Positions 17,761 to 26,161 of a stretch of 64,000 nt of DNA are shown piece after piece. This stretch comes from Sphingosinicella sp. Its GTDB lineage: Bacteria; Pseudomonadota; Alphaproteobacteria; Sphingomonadales; Sphingomonadaceae. The DNA lies in the NCBI RefSeq assembly GCF_013911755.1, contig NZ_JACESP010000019.1, forward strand, positions 1-64,000. The letters are read 5' to 3'. The translations under genes were made by a program, and so were the position numbers. How positions within the stretch are numbered: the first letter of the stretch is position 1; each line of letters starts with the position of its first letter. The notes under the pieces were generated by a model that worked only from the letters and a program-made list of their open reading frames with translations, searched no databases and was not told the origin of the DNA.

Positions 17761-20700
17761 TCAATCGACGCGGATCATGCGCAGCGCCGCCGTGTAGAAC
17801 AGCGCGGTTTCGATGCGGCGCCCGGGGAAGATGCGGGCAAGCGCATCGCGATAGGCGCGCATCTGGCGCAGGTGCGGGGCCGGCACACCCGCAAGATCGG
17901 AAGGCGGATTGCGTCCGGTCTTGAAATCGAGTGCGCGCACGACATCTTCGCCCACGATCAGCCGGTCGATCGTGCCGGTGATGACAACATCCTCGACGAC
18001 TGCCGAAAGCGGCGCCTCGGCATAGGCACCCTCCACAAACCACGGCGCCAGCGCGGGATCGGCAAGCGCACCTGCGATTTCGCGCGTGATCGCGTCCGCA
18101 TCGAGATCGGGCGCATTGCGCTGGAGCCACGCGCGCATCGCCGCATCGCGGTTCGCGGGCGAAACACCGCCGATCCGCTCGAACAGCTGGTGCAGCACCT
18201 GCCCGCGCCGCGCGGCGGCGCGCAGTGCCGGGCCGGGCGGCGGTTCGACGGGATCGTCGTCCTGCGGCGCGGAAGGCGCGAGCGGGCGCGGCGGGCGTTC
18301 TTCCTCGGGCGGCTGCGTGAGCGCCCATGCGGGAATGGCAGGCGCGACAGGCTGAGCGGGTTTCACGGGTGCAGCGGCGGCCGCGGGCGTGCCGCTCGCA
18401 TGGCGCAGCACCTTGCCCCAGACGGGATCATCGCGAGTCTCTGCGTCCAATGCCGCGAGCGCATCGGCAACATGGCCGTGCCAGCTCTTCGCCTTCGAGG
18501 GCCGCTTGCCGAGCGCGCCGCCGACATAAAGCCGGTCTTCCGCGCGCGTGAGCGCGACGTAGAGCAGGCGCATGTGCTCTTCGCCCTCGGCGCGGGTCGC
18601 TGCCTCGTGCGCGGCGCGCGCGGGTCCGACGAGCGCCTTCGCCGAACCGAAGAACAGCGGCGCGGGACCGAGGCCGGGGAGATCGAGCGAGAGCGGCGGC
18701 TTCGCGCCTTTGGGCACGGCGGAGGCCGCATCGGCGAGGATGACGATGGGCGCCTGCAACCCCTTCGAGCCGTGCACGGTCATGATGCGCACGGCATCGT
18801 GCGCGGCCTCCGCGTCGCGCTTCACCTCCACGTCGTCCGCCTCGATCCAGGATAGGAACCCCTGCAGCGAGGGCGTGTTCGCACCCTCGTAAGCGAGCGC
18901 TTGGTTGAGCAGCTCCTCGATCGGATCGCGCGCTTCCTCACCGAGCCGCGCGATAAGGCGCAGGCGGCCCTGGGGTTCGCCGGAAAGTACGTATTCTAGA
19001 AACTCGTAGGGCGCCATGTAGTCGGCGCGGGCGAGGACCTTGCCGAGCCAGTCTTCTGCTGCGCGGGCCTTGTCGTCGGTGCGATCGCGCAGCGTGCGCC
19101 AGAGCGTGCCGCGGCGTTTGAAGGCAAGGGCGTAGAGATCGTCCTGCGTCCAGCCGAGGAAGGGCGAGACGAGCAACGCGGCAAGCGACAAGTCGTCGCC
19201 CGGCTGCAGCGCGAAGCGGACGAGCGCGAGCAGATCCTGCACGGCGAGCGGCTGTGTGAGACGCAGCCGGTCTGCACCCGCAACGGGCACACGCGCCGTC
19301 ATCAGCGCCGAGACGAGCGCGGGCACAAGGCTGCCGCGCGAACGCACGAGCAGCATGATGTCGCCCGCCGCGATCGGGCGCCCCTTCGAGGCCAGAAGCT
19401 CGCCACGCTCCAGCCAGCCGGAAACGTGCCGCGCGATGTTTGCCGCGAGCGTGCGCTCCGCATCTTCGGGAACGCTGTCCTCCGCGTCGTCTTCCTCTTC
19501 GAGCGCACCCGTCACCGGCGTCCACAGCACCACCTCCCCGGCCGCGCCCGCACGGTGCGCGGCGTGGCGCGGGATTTCCCCTTCGATCCCGAACGCGGCG
19601 GGGCCGACCGTCTCCACCACCGTGTCGACGACATCGAGCACGGCGGGCGCGGAGCGAAAGCTGAGCGCGAGGTCGATCGTCTCGAACGGCTTGTCCGCGC
19701 TCCGGGCACGGCGCTGTGCCGACGCGCGCGCCGTTTCGAACGCGCGGGGGTCGGTGCCCTGAAAACCGAAGATCGCCTGCTTGTAGTCGCCGACCGCGAA
19801 CTGCGTGCGCGCGCCCGTCTCCGCCTCGTCGCGCGTGCCGTGCCCTGCGAAGAACTCGTCGGCGATCGCCTCGACGATCGCCCACTGCGCGGCGTTCGTA
19901 TCCTGCCCCTCGTCCACGAGGATGTGATCTATGCGCTGGTCGAGCTTGTAGAGCACGAAGGGCGCGGCGAGCGTGGAGAGCAGCCGCGCAGCCTTGACGA
20001 TGAGATCGGCGTAATCGAGCGCGCCCGCGGCCTCCTTGCGCGTCTCGTAAGCTGCGGCGAGCGCATGGCCGACGCGCAGGTGCAGCGCGGCCGTTTCGGC
20101 GAGGTCGAGCCCGGCGGCGAGATCGCGAACGACACCGACGACGATGCAGAAACGCTCATGGAGCTCGCCAAAACCCTTGGGCGATGCCCGGCGCTCGCCG
20201 TCCTTTCGAAAGCCGGCGCCGACAAGTGCATCAAGGAAATCGTGCCGTAGCTCAGGCGCCGCACCGAGTACGCGCGCCAGCGCATCGGCGGCGTCGAGGC
20301 CGGTCTTCGTACCCCATGCCGCCATCGCCGCCGCATATTCGCGCACGGTTTCCCAATCGAACGCATCGTCGGCAAGCGCGGCAGCGAGCACCTCGTCGCG
20401 GCTGCCGCTACCGGGAAGGCCAAGCCCGCGGCGAACAAGACCGCGCCAGTCGACGGCCTTGTTGTAGACGTCCTCGAACACGCCGCGTTCAGCGAGCAGC
20501 TTCGCGATCACCTCCTGCACGCGCGCCTCGCCGCCCTGCACGGACAGGATTGCGAGGTCGGCGAGCAGCGCAGCGTCGCCGCTGCCGATCCGCTGTGCGA
20601 GCGTTTCGGAATGGATGCGAAGCGCGCTCCGGTCGTCGAGCGTTTCGTAGCCGGGGGCGATCCCCGCCTCGAGCGGGAACGCCGCGAGCAGCGCGCTCGC

Positions 20701-21072
20701 GAAGCTGTGCAGCGTCTGCACCTTCAGGCCGCCGCGCGTCTCCAAGGCTTCCGCAAAGAGCGCACGGGCGCGGCGGCAGGTGCCTTCGTCGGTTGGGGCG
20801 CCGATCGCGGCGAGTTCGGCGACGAGTGTTTCATCGTCCGCGCGCACCCAGCGCGACAGGGTTTCAAAGATGCGCGTCTGCATCTCCGCCGCCGCCGCCT
20901 TCGTGAAGGTGAGCGCGAGCAGCCCGTCCGGCCGCGCACCCGCAAGCAGCAGCCGCAGCACGCGCGCGGTCAGCACCTGCGTCTTCCCCGTCCCCGCCGA
21001 GGCGGAAACCCACGCGCTGAGGTCTGGGTCGGCAGCGCGTTTCTGTTCGGGAAGGAGCGGCCGGATGCTCAT
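17761..21072 (-). CDS. addA: Double-strand break repair helicase-nuclease AddA
   Basis: A 1103-residue UvrD-type helicase that pairs with AddB to resect DNA double-strand breaks for RecA loading. Walker A is SASAGTGKT (residues 23-31); the DEGQDTNAAQW motif II, the GDYKQAIFGFQG motif and VHGSKGLQAPIVIL (motif V) follow. Near the C-terminus ALDFKTGRNP is the catalytic core of the PD-(D/E)xK nuclease domain. The ATG at 21072 overlaps the addB stop (ATGA), favouring it over an ATG 15 bases upstream. Confidence 0.95.
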   Translation of the reverse strand: MSIRPLLPEQKRAADPDLSAWVSASAGTGKTQVLTARVLRLLLAGARPDGLLALTFTKAAAAEMQTRIFETLSRWVRADDETLVAELAAIGAPTDEGTCRRARALFAEALETRGGLKVQTLHSFASALLAAFPLEAGIAPGYETLDDRSALRIHSETLAQRIGSGDAALLADLAILSVQGGEARVQEVIAKLLAERGVFEDVYNKAVDWRGLVRRGLGLPGSGSRDEVLAAALADDAFDWETVREYAAAMAAWGTKTGLDAADALARVLGAAPELRHDFLDALVGAGFRKDGERRASPKGFGELHERFCIVVGVVRDLAAGLDLAETAALHLRVGHALAAAYETRKEAAGALDYADLIVKAARLLSTLAAPFVLYKLDQRIDHILVDEGQDTNAAQWAIVEAIADEFFAGHGTRDEAETGARTQFAVGDYKQAIFGFQGTDPRAFETARASAQRRARSADKPFETIDLALSFRSAPAVLDVVDTVVETVGPAAFGIEGEIPRHAAHRAGAAGEVVLWTPVTGALEEEDDAEDSVPEDAERTLAANIARHVSGWLERGELLASKGRPIAAGDIMLLVRSRGSLVPALVSALMTARVPVAGADRLRLTQPLAVQDLLALVRFALQPGDDLSLAALLVSPFLGWTQDDLYALAFKRRGTLWRTLRDRTDDKARAAEDWLGKVLARADYMAPYEFLEYVLSGEPQGRLRLIARLGEEARDPIEELLNQALAYEGANTPSLQGFLSWIEADDVEVKRDAEAAHDAVRIMTVHGSKGLQAPIVILADAASAVPKGAKPPLSLDLPGLGPAPLFFGSAKALVGPARAAHEAATRAEGEEHMRLLYVALTRAEDRLYVGGALGKRPSKAKSWHGHVADALAALDAETRDDPVWGKVLRHASGTPAAAAAPVKPAQPVAPAIPAWALTQPPEEERPPRPLAPSAPQDDDPVEPPPGPALRAAARRGQVLHQLFERIGGVSPANRDAAMRAWLQRNAPDLDADAITREIAGALADPALAPWFVEGAYAEAPLSAVVEDVVITGTIDRLIVGEDVVRALDFKTGRNPPSDLAGVPAPHLRQMRAYRDALARIFPGRRIETALFYTAALRMIRVD

Positions 21073-23966
21073 TTGCGCCCCCACCATTCGGCGAGCCGCG
21101 CGAGGTGATCGTAATCCTGCAAGTGAACAGCGTATTCCGGCTTCACCTTCGCCTCGAACGGGCGGCTACCCGCGAGATATTCGCTGACGGCCTCGCGGAA
21201 CGCGGCGCGGCAGGTTTCGATGAAGGCGGGAAGATCCGCCCAGGCGTCCTTGTAGTGGCGCGCGCTCGTTGTCTCCTTGCCCGCCTCCTTGCCGCCCGAG
21301 AGCTTCCAGTAGGCGACCTCGACGACGCCCGACGCCGGACCATCCAGCGCACCCTCTTCGGCGAGCCATGCAAGCAGGCCGAGTTGCGAGGCAAGGCCAT
21401 CCGAAAGGCGCGCCTGCCTTGGAACGGCCCCGGTCTTGAAGTCCGCAATCAGCAGGCCGCCAGGCCCGGCCTGCACGATATCCGCCTTGCCCTTCAGCGT
21501 GACGCCGGAGATGTCGAGGCAGCCCTCTACCTCCGAGCGGACTGTGCCCCAGCCTGCTGACGCGCGCGCCGCCATCAGCTCCGCCACCCAATCGAGCATC
21601 CGCACGATACGGGGTCGCCAGAGCGCGGCGACGAGCGGTTGATCGGCGTGCGCCGCGATGGCCTTGTCGATCGCGGCTTCGCGTGCGGCGGGATCGTGGA
21701 GCGTGCCCGCTTCGACCAGCGTTTCGATGACGGCGTGGACAATGGTGCCGCGCTCTGCCGCCGAGAGATCAGCATCGAGCGGATCGAGCGGACGCAGGCG
21801 GAGCATCTTGTCGGCGTAGAAGCTGTAGGGGTCGATCAGCAGACGATCGACCTGCGTGACGCTGATCTGTTTGGGGCGGTCGGCAGCGGGCGGCGCGGGG
21901 CGCGGGCGCTCGGCAGGCGGCACACTCTCGCGTGCATCGAGCGCGGCGGCGAGCACGGGGAGTTCGGTTTCCTTCTGAGCATGCTCCCCCGCGAAGGCGA
22001 GCAGCCGCAGCCAAAAGCGCGAGGCGACCGTGGGCGCGGAGGCATCGCGGCGCGCGCGCGTGAGCAGCACGTTCGGCGCCGCTGCCGCGAGCACGAAATC
22101 ATGCGCGGCAAGGCCGATCGCGCGCTCGGTTTCGGGAAGGCCGAGGCGGCGGCGAATCGCCGGCGGAATCCAGGGGTCGAACGGATCGCCGCCCGGCCAG
22201 ACACCTTCATTGAGCCCGCCGAGAATCATCAGGTCGGCGCGCTGCAATCGCGCTTCGAGAAGGCCGTAGATGGTAAGGCGCGGATGCTTGCCGAAGGCGG
22301 GGCGCACGGCGACGTCGCCGAGCATCGCACCGAACAGCGCAGGAAGGTCGGCGGGCGGAATCAGCAGGCCTATATCACCGTGCTGCACCATCTCTGTGAT
22401 CGTCTCGGCCGCAGCGCGTCCGGCAGCCCCTTCCCAGACGCGGCCTTCGGAGACGTCTTCCGCAAACGCACGCAGGCCGTCCGCCAGTTCGCCGAGCGCG
22501 CGCGGCTTTGCCATCAACGCTTCGAACGCATCGAGGCGCGGGCGGAGTGCCTTCCACCACGCGGCGAGCTGCGCACGTTCGCTATCGGAGAGCGCGCCCT
22601 GGGGCGGAGCCTTGAGGCGCGCGGCAACGCCCTTGAGACCCGCGGCCGGGCGCACGCCGCGAAGGCCGAGATCGAGACGGCGCACCTCATCTAGCCAGTT
22701 GAGGCGCGCCCTGCCCTCGCCCGGCCCCGCCAGCGGGTGCTTGAGCAGCGCGAGCAATGCACCCGGTGCGAACCGCTGCGCGCCCGCCTCAAGTGCGGCG
22801 AGCAGCAGCGTCCCCGCAGGCGCGCGGGCGAGCGGCGTGCCAGCCGAATCGTCGACCTCGATTTCCCAGCGCCGAAGCTGCGCGGCGACGCGGCGGGCAA
22901 GGCCGCGATCGGGGGTGACAAGCGCGGCCGTGGCCCCCGGCGTATCGAGCTGGCGCCGCATCGCGAGCGCAACCACGCCCGCCTCCTCGGCCGGGTTCGC
23001 CGCCTCTACGAAGCGGAGGCCGGGGAGCGGACCCGCAGGCGGCCAGTGTGCGGTACTGCCCGCGAGCGACAGCGCCGCGGCGATCGCCTCGGCGCGCGCT
23101 TCGGGGCCGTCGAGCGCGCTCGCTCCCTCCCACACGCCGACCTCTTCGCGCGCGACGCCCATCCGGTCGAGAAGGTGCCACAGGCCGCACTGCGGATGTG
23201 CGGGGAAGCCACTGATTTGGTCCCAGTCGGCAGTGTGAAGGTCGAGGCCCGGCAGAACCACCGCACCGCGCGGCAGGCCTGCGACCACCGCGAGCACCTC
23301 CGCCACCGCGGGGTCCGCGCTCGCCATGCCCGCCGCCACGATGGGCCGCGCGGGCGGCACCTTGCGCCAACGGCGGGCGATGGCGGCAAGCAACAGCTGG
23401 CGCCGCGCGACGCGGTCCATGAGCCCGCGCGCCGCAAGCTGTGGCGGCCATGCGTTCACCACCACCTCGACGAACTTCAGCGTCACCTCCCAGTGCGCGC
23501 CAAGCTCCGCCATCGTCTCATGGAGCCGCGCGGGGTCGATGCCTTCGAGCTGAAGCTGGTCGAGCGTGCGCGAGAGCGCGTCGGCAAGGCGCAGTGTTTC
23601 GACACTGCTCCGCGCGCGGCCGCTCAGCTGCTGCCAGCGGTGGACGAGCGGCATCAGCAGCATCCGGCGTTCAAACGCCGCGATCGCGGGCTGCACCTCG
23701 GCCTCCAGTGCCATCGCCTCGTCGAAAAGCCCGAGTGCCTCGTTCTCGCCGACATCACCGATCGGCAGCATCCGGGGCAGCAGCAGCGCACCGCCCGAGG
23801 CGCGCACGAACGCCTCCGTCACCGCGCGCACGGCACGGCGATTGGGGAGGAGGAGGAGCGCGCGGGGAAGATCGTCCTTGCCGATGCGGCCGAGCATCCC
23901 TGCCGCAAGCGCGTCGGCGAAGGCGCGGTGCGCCGGGATCGTGAAGACGGCTTTCCGCTCAGCCAT
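21069..23966 (-). CDS. addB: Double-strand break repair protein AddB
   Basis: A 965-residue AddB of the alphaproteobacterial type. It has an N-terminal inactive helicase-like region starting FTIPAHRAFADALA, with LLLLPNRRAVRAVTEAF, and a C-terminal nuclease domain with LLIADFKTGAVPRQ. Together with AddA it makes a dual-nuclease complex, the equivalent of RecBCD. Overlaps murU by eight bases upstream and addA by four bases downstream, so all are translated in series. Confidence 0.93.
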   Translation of the reverse strand: MAERKAVFTIPAHRAFADALAAGMLGRIGKDDLPRALLLLPNRRAVRAVTEAFVRASGGALLLPRMLPIGDVGENEALGLFDEAMALEAEVQPAIAAFERRMLLMPLVHRWQQLSGRARSSVETLRLADALSRTLDQLQLEGIDPARLHETMAELGAHWEVTLKFVEVVVNAWPPQLAARGLMDRVARRQLLLAAIARRWRKVPPARPIVAAGMASADPAVAEVLAVVAGLPRGAVVLPGLDLHTADWDQISGFPAHPQCGLWHLLDRMGVAREEVGVWEGASALDGPEARAEAIAAALSLAGSTAHWPPAGPLPGLRFVEAANPAEEAGVVALAMRRQLDTPGATAALVTPDRGLARRVAAQLRRWEIEVDDSAGTPLARAPAGTLLLAALEAGAQRFAPGALLALLKHPLAGPGEGRARLNWLDEVRRLDLGLRGVRPAAGLKGVAARLKAPPQGALSDSERAQLAAWWKALRPRLDAFEALMAKPRALGELADGLRAFAEDVSEGRVWEGAAGRAAAETITEMVQHGDIGLLIPPADLPALFGAMLGDVAVRPAFGKHPRLTIYGLLEARLQRADLMILGGLNEGVWPGGDPFDPWIPPAIRRRLGLPETERAIGLAAHDFVLAAAAPNVLLTRARRDASAPTVASRFWLRLLAFAGEHAQKETELPVLAAALDARESVPPAERPRPAPPAADRPKQISVTQVDRLLIDPYSFYADKMLRLRPLDPLDADLSAAERGTIVHAVIETLVEAGTLHDPAAREAAIDKAIAAHADQPLVAALWRPRIVRMLDWVAELMAARASAGWGTVRSEVEGCLDISGVTLKGKADIVQAGPGGLLIADFKTGAVPRQARLSDGLASQLGLLAWLAEEGALDGPASGVVEVAYWKLSGGKEAGKETTSARHYKDAWADLPAFIETCRAAFREAVSEYLAGSRPFEAKVKPEYAVHLQDYDHLARLAEWWGRK

Positions 23967-24720
23967 TGCCGAGCAGCGCCTCCGTCTCCTTCACCGCGCC
24001 CGGCGTGCCGACATGGAACCACTGGCCGGTGTGCGCGATGCCGTAGAGACGACCGCTTTCGATCAGCCGGTCGTAGATGAGATTGATCGAGAAGGCGCCT
24101 TCCGGCACGTCGTCGAACAGCGACGCCTTCAGCAACTGCACGCCGGAAAACACGAACGGCGCCACGCGCGCGCCGCGCCTGCGCGCGAGCAGGCCTTCGC
24201 CCGTCATGTGGAAATCGCCCCGCCCTTCATAGCCGTGCGCGCGGGCAAGCGGCACGACGAGCAGCAGCGCATCCATGATGTCGGGATCCCAGCGCCGCGC
24301 CATCTGCCGCAGCGTATCGATCGGCCCGTCCACCCACATGTTGTCGCTGTTCACGACGAAGAACGGATCGGCACCGATCAGCGGCAGCGCCTTCGCGACA
24401 CCGCCGCCGGTTTCGAGCAGCGCGTCGCGCTCGTCGGAAACCGCGATGTCGAGATCGGCGGCATTGCGCGCAAGGTGCGCCTCCACCTGCCCGGCGAGAT
24501 AGTGAACATTGACGACGACGCGGCGTACGTCCGAGGCGCGCAGGTTATCGAGTGCGTGATCGAGCAGCGTCTTGCCGTGCACACGCACGAGCGGCTTCGG
24601 GCGCGTCGCGGTGAGCGGACGCATCCGTTTGCCGAGCCCGGCGGCGAGCACCATCGCGGCGGGTGGCAGTGGGCCTTCGGGATTGGGACGGAGCGCCATC
24701 GGCGCGCGGTGCGTCTTCAT
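23959..24720 (-). CDS. murU: N-acetylmuramate alpha-1-phosphate uridylyltransferase MurU
   Basis: A 253-residue nucleotidyltransferase with the pyrophosphorylase signature PPAAMVLAAGLGKRMRPLTATRPKPLVRV and the FFVVNSDNMW metal-binding region. Placed directly after an AmgK-like kinase, it fits MurU, which makes UDP-MurNAc from MurNAc-1-phosphate and lets the cell recycle its wall without the fosfomycin-sensitive MurA step. The start could be 24720 or the ATG at 24699, as the first 22 residues are not conserved. A mannose-1-phosphate guanylyltransferase is the main alternative. Confidence 0.85.
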   Translation of the reverse strand: MKTHRAPMALRPNPEGPLPPAAMVLAAGLGKRMRPLTATRPKPLVRVHGKTLLDHALDNLRASDVRRVVVNVHYLAGQVEAHLARNAADLDIAVSDERDALLETGGGVAKALPLIGADPFFVVNSDNMWVDGPIDTLRQMARRWDPDIMDALLLVVPLARAHGYEGRGDFHMTGEGLLARRRGARVAPFVFSGVQLLKASLFDDVPEGAFSINLIYDRLIESGRLYGIAHTGQWFHVGTPGAVKETEALLGNG

Positions 24721-25733
24721 GCGTCACCCATGAAGTCGCGGCGCATGGAGGCGGGAAGGTTCGCATCGAACCAGCACGCGACGGGCGCGAGCGCGGGATG
24801 CGCGAGATTCCGGTCGAGCAGCGACCAGACGCGCGGGATGTGCTTCAGATAGCCGGGTTTGCCGTCGCGCCGCCACAGCCGCACGAACACACCGAGGATG
24901 CGCGCTGCGCGCTGCGCACCGAGCACCGCGTAGCTCGCCGCGAAAGCGTCGCGATCGAATTCCGGCCGCACGGCGAGATAGCGCGCGATGAGTTCCGGCT
25001 CCAGTGCGGGCGGAACGTCGCGGCGCGGGTCCTGGATCAGCGACACCAGATCGTAGGCTGCGGGGCCGCGCATCGCGTCCTGAAAATCGAGCACGCCGAC
25101 ACGGGCAAGGCCGTCGCGCTCCGGCAGCCACATCAGGTTCGGGGAATGGTAATCGAGCTGCACGAGCCGGTCATCGTGCGCGCGGGCGAGCGGCCATACC
25201 TCGGCCCACGCTGCGGCATAGGCAACGCGCAAGCCATCATCCGCCGCGCCGCCCTTCAGACCCGGCCAATGCCAGTCGAGCACCAGCGCGACCTCACGCG
25301 CCATGCGTTCCTCGGCATAGGGGCCGACCAGATGCTCCCCCACACGCTCCGCCATAGGCTCGGCATGGAGATGCGCGAGCACGTCCGTCGCCGCGCGGTA
25401 AAGCGCCGCCTCGTCGGCGCCGGCTTCGATGGCGCGCACGAACATCGAATCGCCAAGGTCTTCGAGAAGCGCGAGGCCCTGCGCGGGCGCCGAAGCGAAC
25501 ACCTGCGGCACGCTGATACCCCGCGCCGCGAGGTACGTGTCGATCGCAACAAACGCCGCGCAGTTCTCGTTGGGCGGCGGCGCATCCATCAGCACGGCAC
25601 GGCGGTCGCCATCGCGCACGCGGAAATAGCGGCGAAACGACGCGTCCCCGGCGAGCGGCGCAATCTCGGCGCCACCCCATCCGTTCGCGTTCAGGAAAGC
25701 GCGTGCCCCTTCGGGCATGTTCAGGTCGGCCAT
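24717..25733 (-). CDS. amgK: N-acetylmuramate/N-acetylglucosamine anomeric kinase AmgK
   Basis: A 338-residue aminoglycoside-phosphotransferase-fold kinase. It has GDASFRRYFRV near the start, the catalytic-loop QLDYHSPNLMWL and the metal-binding VGVLDFQDAMRGPAAYDLVSL. With the neighbouring MurU it forms the peptidoglycan-recycling pair known from Pseudomonas and Caulobacter. The ATG at 25733 is preferred; the longer reading begins at a TTG. The gene overlaps tsaE by 13 bases and murU by four. Confidence 0.87.
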   Translation of the reverse strand: MADLNMPEGARAFLNANGWGGAEIAPLAGDASFRRYFRVRDGDRRAVLMDAPPPNENCAAFVAIDTYLAARGISVPQVFASAPAQGLALLEDLGDSMFVRAIEAGADEAALYRAATDVLAHLHAEPMAERVGEHLVGPYAEERMAREVALVLDWHWPGLKGGAADDGLRVAYAAAWAEVWPLARAHDDRLVQLDYHSPNLMWLPERDGLARVGVLDFQDAMRGPAAYDLVSLIQDPRRDVPPALEPELIARYLAVRPEFDRDAFAASYAVLGAQRAARILGVFVRLWRRDGKPGYLKHIPRVWSLLDRNLAHPALAPVACWFDANLPASMRRDFMGDA

Positions 25734-26161
25734 CGCGCTTCCCAAGCGGGCGGCACGCGCGCTGTCAAGCGGCGGCTGCCTTCACCGCTATCGGTGAGCG
25801 TCAGGTGCAGCGCTTCCGGCCAGCGTGCGCCCGCGCGCTCGGGCCATTCAATGACCAGCGCGCCGTCCGCCAGAATTTCGTCGAGGCCGAGTTCTTCCAC
25901 CTCGTCCGGGTCTTCGAGCCGGTAGAGATCGACGTGCCACACGGGGAGGCGTACCCCCGGCACTTCATAGCTCTGCACCAGCGTGAAGGTCGGGCTCGGC
26001 ACTTCGCCGACATGGCCGAGGCCGGCAAGAATCCCGCGTGCGAGCGCCGTTTTCCCCGCGCCGAGATCGCCCGACAGCAGCACGACGTCGCCGGGCACGA
26101 GCCGCGCGGCAAGGCGGCGTCCGAACCTGTCCGTCGCTGCTTCGTCCGCAAGCGCGATCAC
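25721..26161 (-). CDS. tsaE: tRNA t6A-modification ATPase TsaE
   Basis: A 146-residue P-loop ATPase with Walker A SGDLGAGKTALARG (residues 30-43), the PSPTFTLVQSYE loop and HVDLYRLEDPDEVEELGLDEIL. TsaE works with TsaB and TsaD to add threonylcarbamoyl to A37 of ANN-decoding tRNAs. The start overlaps the divL stop by four bases. MtaB, which further modifies the same nucleotide, is encoded at 52940. Confidence 0.95.
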   Translation of the reverse strand: MIALADEAATDRFGRRLAARLVPGDVVLLSGDLGAGKTALARGILAGLGHVGEVPSPTFTLVQSYEVPGVRLPVWHVDLYRLEDPDEVEELGLDEILADGALVIEWPERAGARWPEALHLTLTDSGEGSRRLTARVPPAWEARWPT